From Rapana venosa (lineage: Eukaryota > Mollusca > Gastropoda > Neogastropoda > Muricidae): 64,000 nt of DNA. Shown piece after piece: positions 60,732-64,000 of this stretch. A program made the position numbers and the translations under genes. The stretch spans positions 65,357,504-65,421,503 of the forward strand of contig CM054134.1 in the NCBI GenBank assembly GCA_028751875.1, given 5' to 3'. Below the pieces are notes generated by a model. That model was given only the letters and a program-made list of their open reading frames with translations, made no database searches and had not been told where the DNA came from. The stretch's first letter is position 1, and each line of letters starts with the position of its first letter.

Positions 60732-60943
60732 CAGGACTGAAGGGCAGCAGGAAGCTGAGCCGGCTTGCTGTACTGAAAGGGTTAAGCCAGTGAGAGATAA
60801 CTTAGTACTTGATTTACATTTTTCACAAGTGTTGTTCTGAATTAAAAAGAAAAGTCCTTGTACATTGTTAGTAACACTGATGTGCCATCAGTGCATGTTA
60901 CGGGTTATATCACAGAAAGTAGACAGTGTGCCTATCATTGCAG

Positions 60944-61060
60944 TGGTGTCCTCCGTGCATGAGACTGTTGCCTGAATTCCGTAAAGCTGCAAAACGCTTT
61001 GGTGAGAAGGTCAACTTTGGAACTGTTGACTGCACTGTACATGGCAATCTCTGCAGCACT
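60944..61060 (+). CDS. DNAJC10: DNAJC10 exon 8 of 8 in window (CPPC domain)
   Basis: 117 bases, phase 0-0, between TATCATTGCAG and a perfect GTAAGT. It encodes WCPPCMRLLPEFRKAAKRFG, then EKVNFGTVDCTVHGNLCST. Vertebrate ERdj5 has WCPPCRALLPELRRASNLL and KFGTLDCTVHEGLC here. WCPPC is the redox-active dithiol of the second catalytic thioredoxin domain; VDC and LC are its usual later cysteines. The proline-containing loop and further domains (CHPC, CGPC and the C-terminal retention signal) lie beyond the window. Confidence 0.93.
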
Positions 61061-61209
61061 GTAAGTCACAGTTGGGTAGTTATGTTACTTTTTTTAGATT
61101 TTCATATATGCCTTTTAGAGTCGTTGTAGTTTTTTTTAGTTTGATATTTTTAGAGTATATTTTTTGTTTGTGTTTGTGCTGATATGTTCATAAATGTGTC
61201 CAGTATTTA

Positions 61210-62012
61210 TTTATTTTTTTGTTTTGTTGCATCATCTTCTGTGATGTCCCCATTGGGCTGTTCCCATGCCGCTCATTTCAATCTCCCTGCTGCAGCCATA
61301 CCCAGATTCGTTTTGTCTCATCCTCAGGGTTGGAAGTCCACGGGGATCCCATCAATATCAGGCCACCCTGGGGCCACCAGCTAGACGGGCCCTGCACTGC
61401 CTGTTCTGAGCTAACATATGCAGGACACAACCTACTAAGCCTCCTACTAACAACAGTATTAGCTCAGTTGCGGAGCCAGACAGTGAGTTGCCCACCCGTG
61501 GTGGCAACCACCACAGTGCCCCTCCAATAAACATCCCCAGCGAACCTCGAACCCCAAAGGCTTTGTCATAAACTTAAGCAAATCTGAGGTCACCATGAGA
61601 CCAGAGCAACTGGGACCACTGAATCAGAGGCAATTTTTTATGTTGCATGATGATCAGTGATGATGAGGATGATGTAATACTGCTGCTGTGGAAGTGCGTG
61701 TGCTTTGAGACTACTTGACAGGGTTGTACTCTATGCTATCTATCATAATATATCACGGCATCAACCGTGCCTGAGAGATACAGACACCTGCAGTATTGGT
61801 CAGGTAAATTAAGCAACACTCTTAAACTCGCATCCATAAAGTGGATGAAGCTCAACTGTGTGGTCCTAGTCTTCCCACTGAGCCCACAGCACACTCACTC
61901 TGGGTAGGAGCCAGCCGGAGTCAGAAAAATCCCTATGACTCTTATGGGATTCAAACCCGCAACCTTCCAGTCTGAAATCCAAGGCGCTAACCACTGCGCC
62001 ATGGTGGCTGGT
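61210..62012 (-). mobile_element. Long tRNA-headed element, complete copy
   Basis: Minus strand: head ACCAGCCACCATGGCGCAG with a good A box (TGGCGCAGTGG) and B box (GGTTTGAATCC), then about 700 bp of non-coding body shared with 62483-64000, ending in an A-rich tail (AACAAAACAAAAAAATAAAT). GTATTTA on both sides (61203-61209 and 62013-62019) is a likely target duplication. At 803 bp it is much longer than ordinary SINEs. No ORF of note. Confidence 0.75.
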
Positions 62013-62019
62013 GTATTTA

Positions 62020-62482
62020 GCTTCAATGGGTACAGATGCTGAAGATCTGTTTGCAGATTTTGAATAGGACTTTTGTTTCTCTTCAGCTACTGAATGATGT
62101 GATTTTATGGTTTTCATCATTCCACACTGTTTTGAATGATGGTATGGTTTTTTTTGTTTTTTTAAATACTGATGTATAAGAGTATATTTACACAGTGTGT
62201 GCCTGTGCAGGTGCAAGCATGTATTCAGTTGTCTTCAATTTAACATCTGTTCATTCTGAGTGGTATTAGACATGAATGTGTGTGTGTGTTGGTTGTTTTT
62301 GTTGTCATTTTTTATTTTACTATGTTCCCTATTAGTGATAATAGAGGGGAGTCTTGGTCTTGGTTGATGTTTAGGTGCAACAACTACCAAAAAAAGAATT
62401 TAACTGCTACAAATCTAATGATACGCTCTATAGAAAACTGGGTAAAGCAAAAATAATCACTTTAGAAAAAATCATGGTGATT
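62020..62482. other. Spacer between divergent elements, no gene
   Basis: AT-rich with a short GT run; no exon or repeat recognised. Confidence 0.5.
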
Positions 62483-63464
62483 ACCAGCCACCATGGTGCA
62501 GTGGTTAGTGCCTTGGCTTTCAGACTGGAAGTTTGCAGGTTTGAATCCCATAAGAGTTAAAGGGATTTTTCAGATTCCGGCCGGCTCCTACTCCTATGCA
62601 TCAGTCCCTTTATCCACTGCTGTGAAGTATCTAGGGGTCATTATTGACAACACACTGTCTATGCAAAAATTCATCACCCAGACCTGCCAGTCCTGCTACT
62701 ATCAATTATGACGTATTAGTGCAATTCAAAAGTACCTGTCCACAGATGCAACATCCAAACTTGTTACGTCTCTCATTCTTTCGCATCTGGACTATTGCAA
62801 TTCTCTGTTGGCTGGTCTGCTAGCATCATCAATCCACTCCCTTCAACGTATACAAAACTGTGCAGCTCGACTAATCCTCAGAAAGAAAAAATCTGAGCAT
62901 ATTACCCCTCTCTTGCAATCTCTCCACTGGCTGCCTGTGCCACAGAGAATAAACTATAAGATCAGTACCCTCTGTTACAAATGTCTCCACAAAACAGCAC
63001 CTGCCTACCTCTGTGAATGTCGTCACTTGTACACTCCTTCTCGTTCTCTCTGCTCTGCTGCAGATACCTTGTCCTTACAAATACCTAGATTCAACCAATC
63101 CACCATTGGCCGTCGCTCTTTCTCTATTTCTGGTCCATCGATCTGGAATGACCTCCCTCTCTCTCTCTGCCAAAAGCCTTCTTATGACACTTTTAAATCC
63201 AGTCTCAAGACATATTTATTTCAAACCTAAGATTTTCCTCTCTTGCTTCATCTCATAGTTTTTCCCTGCCTTCAACAGCCAAGATTCTATTGCCCTGCCA
63301 GGGTGTGTGACCTGTGTGTGTGTGTGTGTGTGTGCGCGTGCGCGTGCGTGCACATTTGGACTTGATTGAACTATTACTTGTTACTGGTTGTATGACTGTG
63401 TAAGAATGAGTTGAGTGCAAGGGCTTTGATTTGTCTCTGCAAGATATAGCGCTATATAAATTCC

Positions 63465-63500
<36 letters not shown>

Positions 63501-64000
63501 TACCCAGAGTGAGTATGCTGTTGGCTCAGTGGGGAGACTGGGACCACACAGTCGAGCTTCATCCACTTTACAGATGTGTGTTTGAGAGTGTTTCTCAAAT
63601 TACCTGACCAACACTGCAAGTGTCTGTATCTCTCAGGCCTGGTTGACGCCGGGATATATTATGATAGTAAGCGTACAGTACAACCCTGTCAAGTAGTCTC
63701 AAAGCACATGCACATCCACAGCAGCATCATTATGTCATCCTCATTGTCATTGATCATCATGCAATAAAAAAATTGCCTCTGAATCGGTGGTCCCAGCTGC
63801 TCTGGCCTCATGGTGACCTCAGATATGATTTCCCCATACACTTGTGTGCCTGTGGTGAGTTTGTGTCAAAGCCCTTGGTTCATGGGGACGGTCGTTGGAG
63901 GGACATTGTGGTGGTTGCCACCTCAGGTGGGCAACTCACACAGTCTGGCTCCATGACTGAGCTAATACTGTCATTAGCAGCGGGCTTAATAGGTTTTATT
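62483..64000 (+). mobile_element. Long tRNA-headed element, second copy, split by LINE-B
   Basis: Plus strand: head ACCAGCCACCATGGTGCAG to GGCCGGCTCCTAC (about 62592), then LINE-B, then the body resumes at CTACCCAGAGTGAG (about 63498) and follows the first copy to the window edge (last shared words near CTAATACTGTCATTAGCAG). Point for point the two copies are perhaps 10% diverged. The 3' end is outside the window. Confidence 0.75.
62595..63499 (+). mobile_element. LINE-B copy, 5'-truncated, nested in the tRNA-headed element
   Basis: Starts at VPLSTAVKYLGVIIDNTLSM, has an in-frame stop near 62709, then LDYCNSLLAGLLASSIHSL, RKKKSEHITPLLQSLHWLPV and FSISGPSIWNDLPLSL to a stop at 63230. 3' UTR with GT run (63311-63350), GCAAGATATAGCGCTATATA and a long ATT tail. 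Confidence 0.88.

Overview
This is a eukaryotic, intron-rich and repeat-laden window. It most likely comes from a mollusc, probably a gastropod. The reasoning is inference: the one host gene is an animal ER chaperone with small exons and 3-14 kb introns; the DNA is AT-rich with very long (CA)n and (CT)n arrays; the repeats include V-domain tRNA SINEs, RTE, CR1/L2-like and DIRS elements and TTAA-type DNA transposons, a mix typical of lophotrochozoan genomes. There is no operon, bacterial gene or CRISPR array.

Host gene. Eight plus-strand exons (10879-11044, 11375-11418, 16756-16884, 21164-21253, 31662-31781, 45773-45883, 49314-49449, 60944-61060) encode the central part of DNAJC10 (ERdj5), the ER-lumenal J-domain disulfide reductase. 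They run from the end of the first thioredoxin-like domain through the two inactive thioredoxin-like domains to the CPPC active site of the next catalytic domain. Reading phase is continuous across every junction except around the sixth and seventh exons, where two single bases seem to be missing. Only about 0.9 kb of 64 kb is coding; the J domain, first CxxC and C-terminal retention signal lie outside the window or were not found.

Layout. 0-10 kb: LINE fragments, a near-complete RTE element (3084-6303) and an unrecognised broken coding region (6535-7490). 10-21 kb: exons 1-4 among V-SINEs, a diverged LINE, a duplicated repeat (15195-16375 and 18930-19672) and a CT-rich transposon remnant. 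21-34 kb: several copies of one CR1/L2-like LINE (called LINE-B here), one split by a 1.6-kb TIR transposon, one nearly full length (27.4-31.2 kb). 34-40 kb: a long LINE (LINE-C) with a coiled-coil ORF1. 40-46 kb: a TTAA-type transposon, a cluster of V-SINEs in CA repeats and exon 6. 46-50 kb: a LINE split by a complete 1.74-kb TIR element (called D here), then exon 7. 50-61 kb: DIRS and LINE-B remnants, then a nest of a TTAA element holding a LINE-B, a SINE and a second complete element D, itself carrying a 122-bp LINE-B. 61-64 kb: exon 8 and two divergent copies of an unusually long tRNA-headed element.

The most novel-looking items are element D (16-bp TIRs, 5-6 bp target duplications, variable number of about 100-bp cores separated by CT tracts), the 803-bp tRNA-headed repeat, recurrent ultra-short LINE-tail insertions, and the nested TTAA elements. 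No computation was run; similarity statements come from reading motifs and comparing copies within the window.
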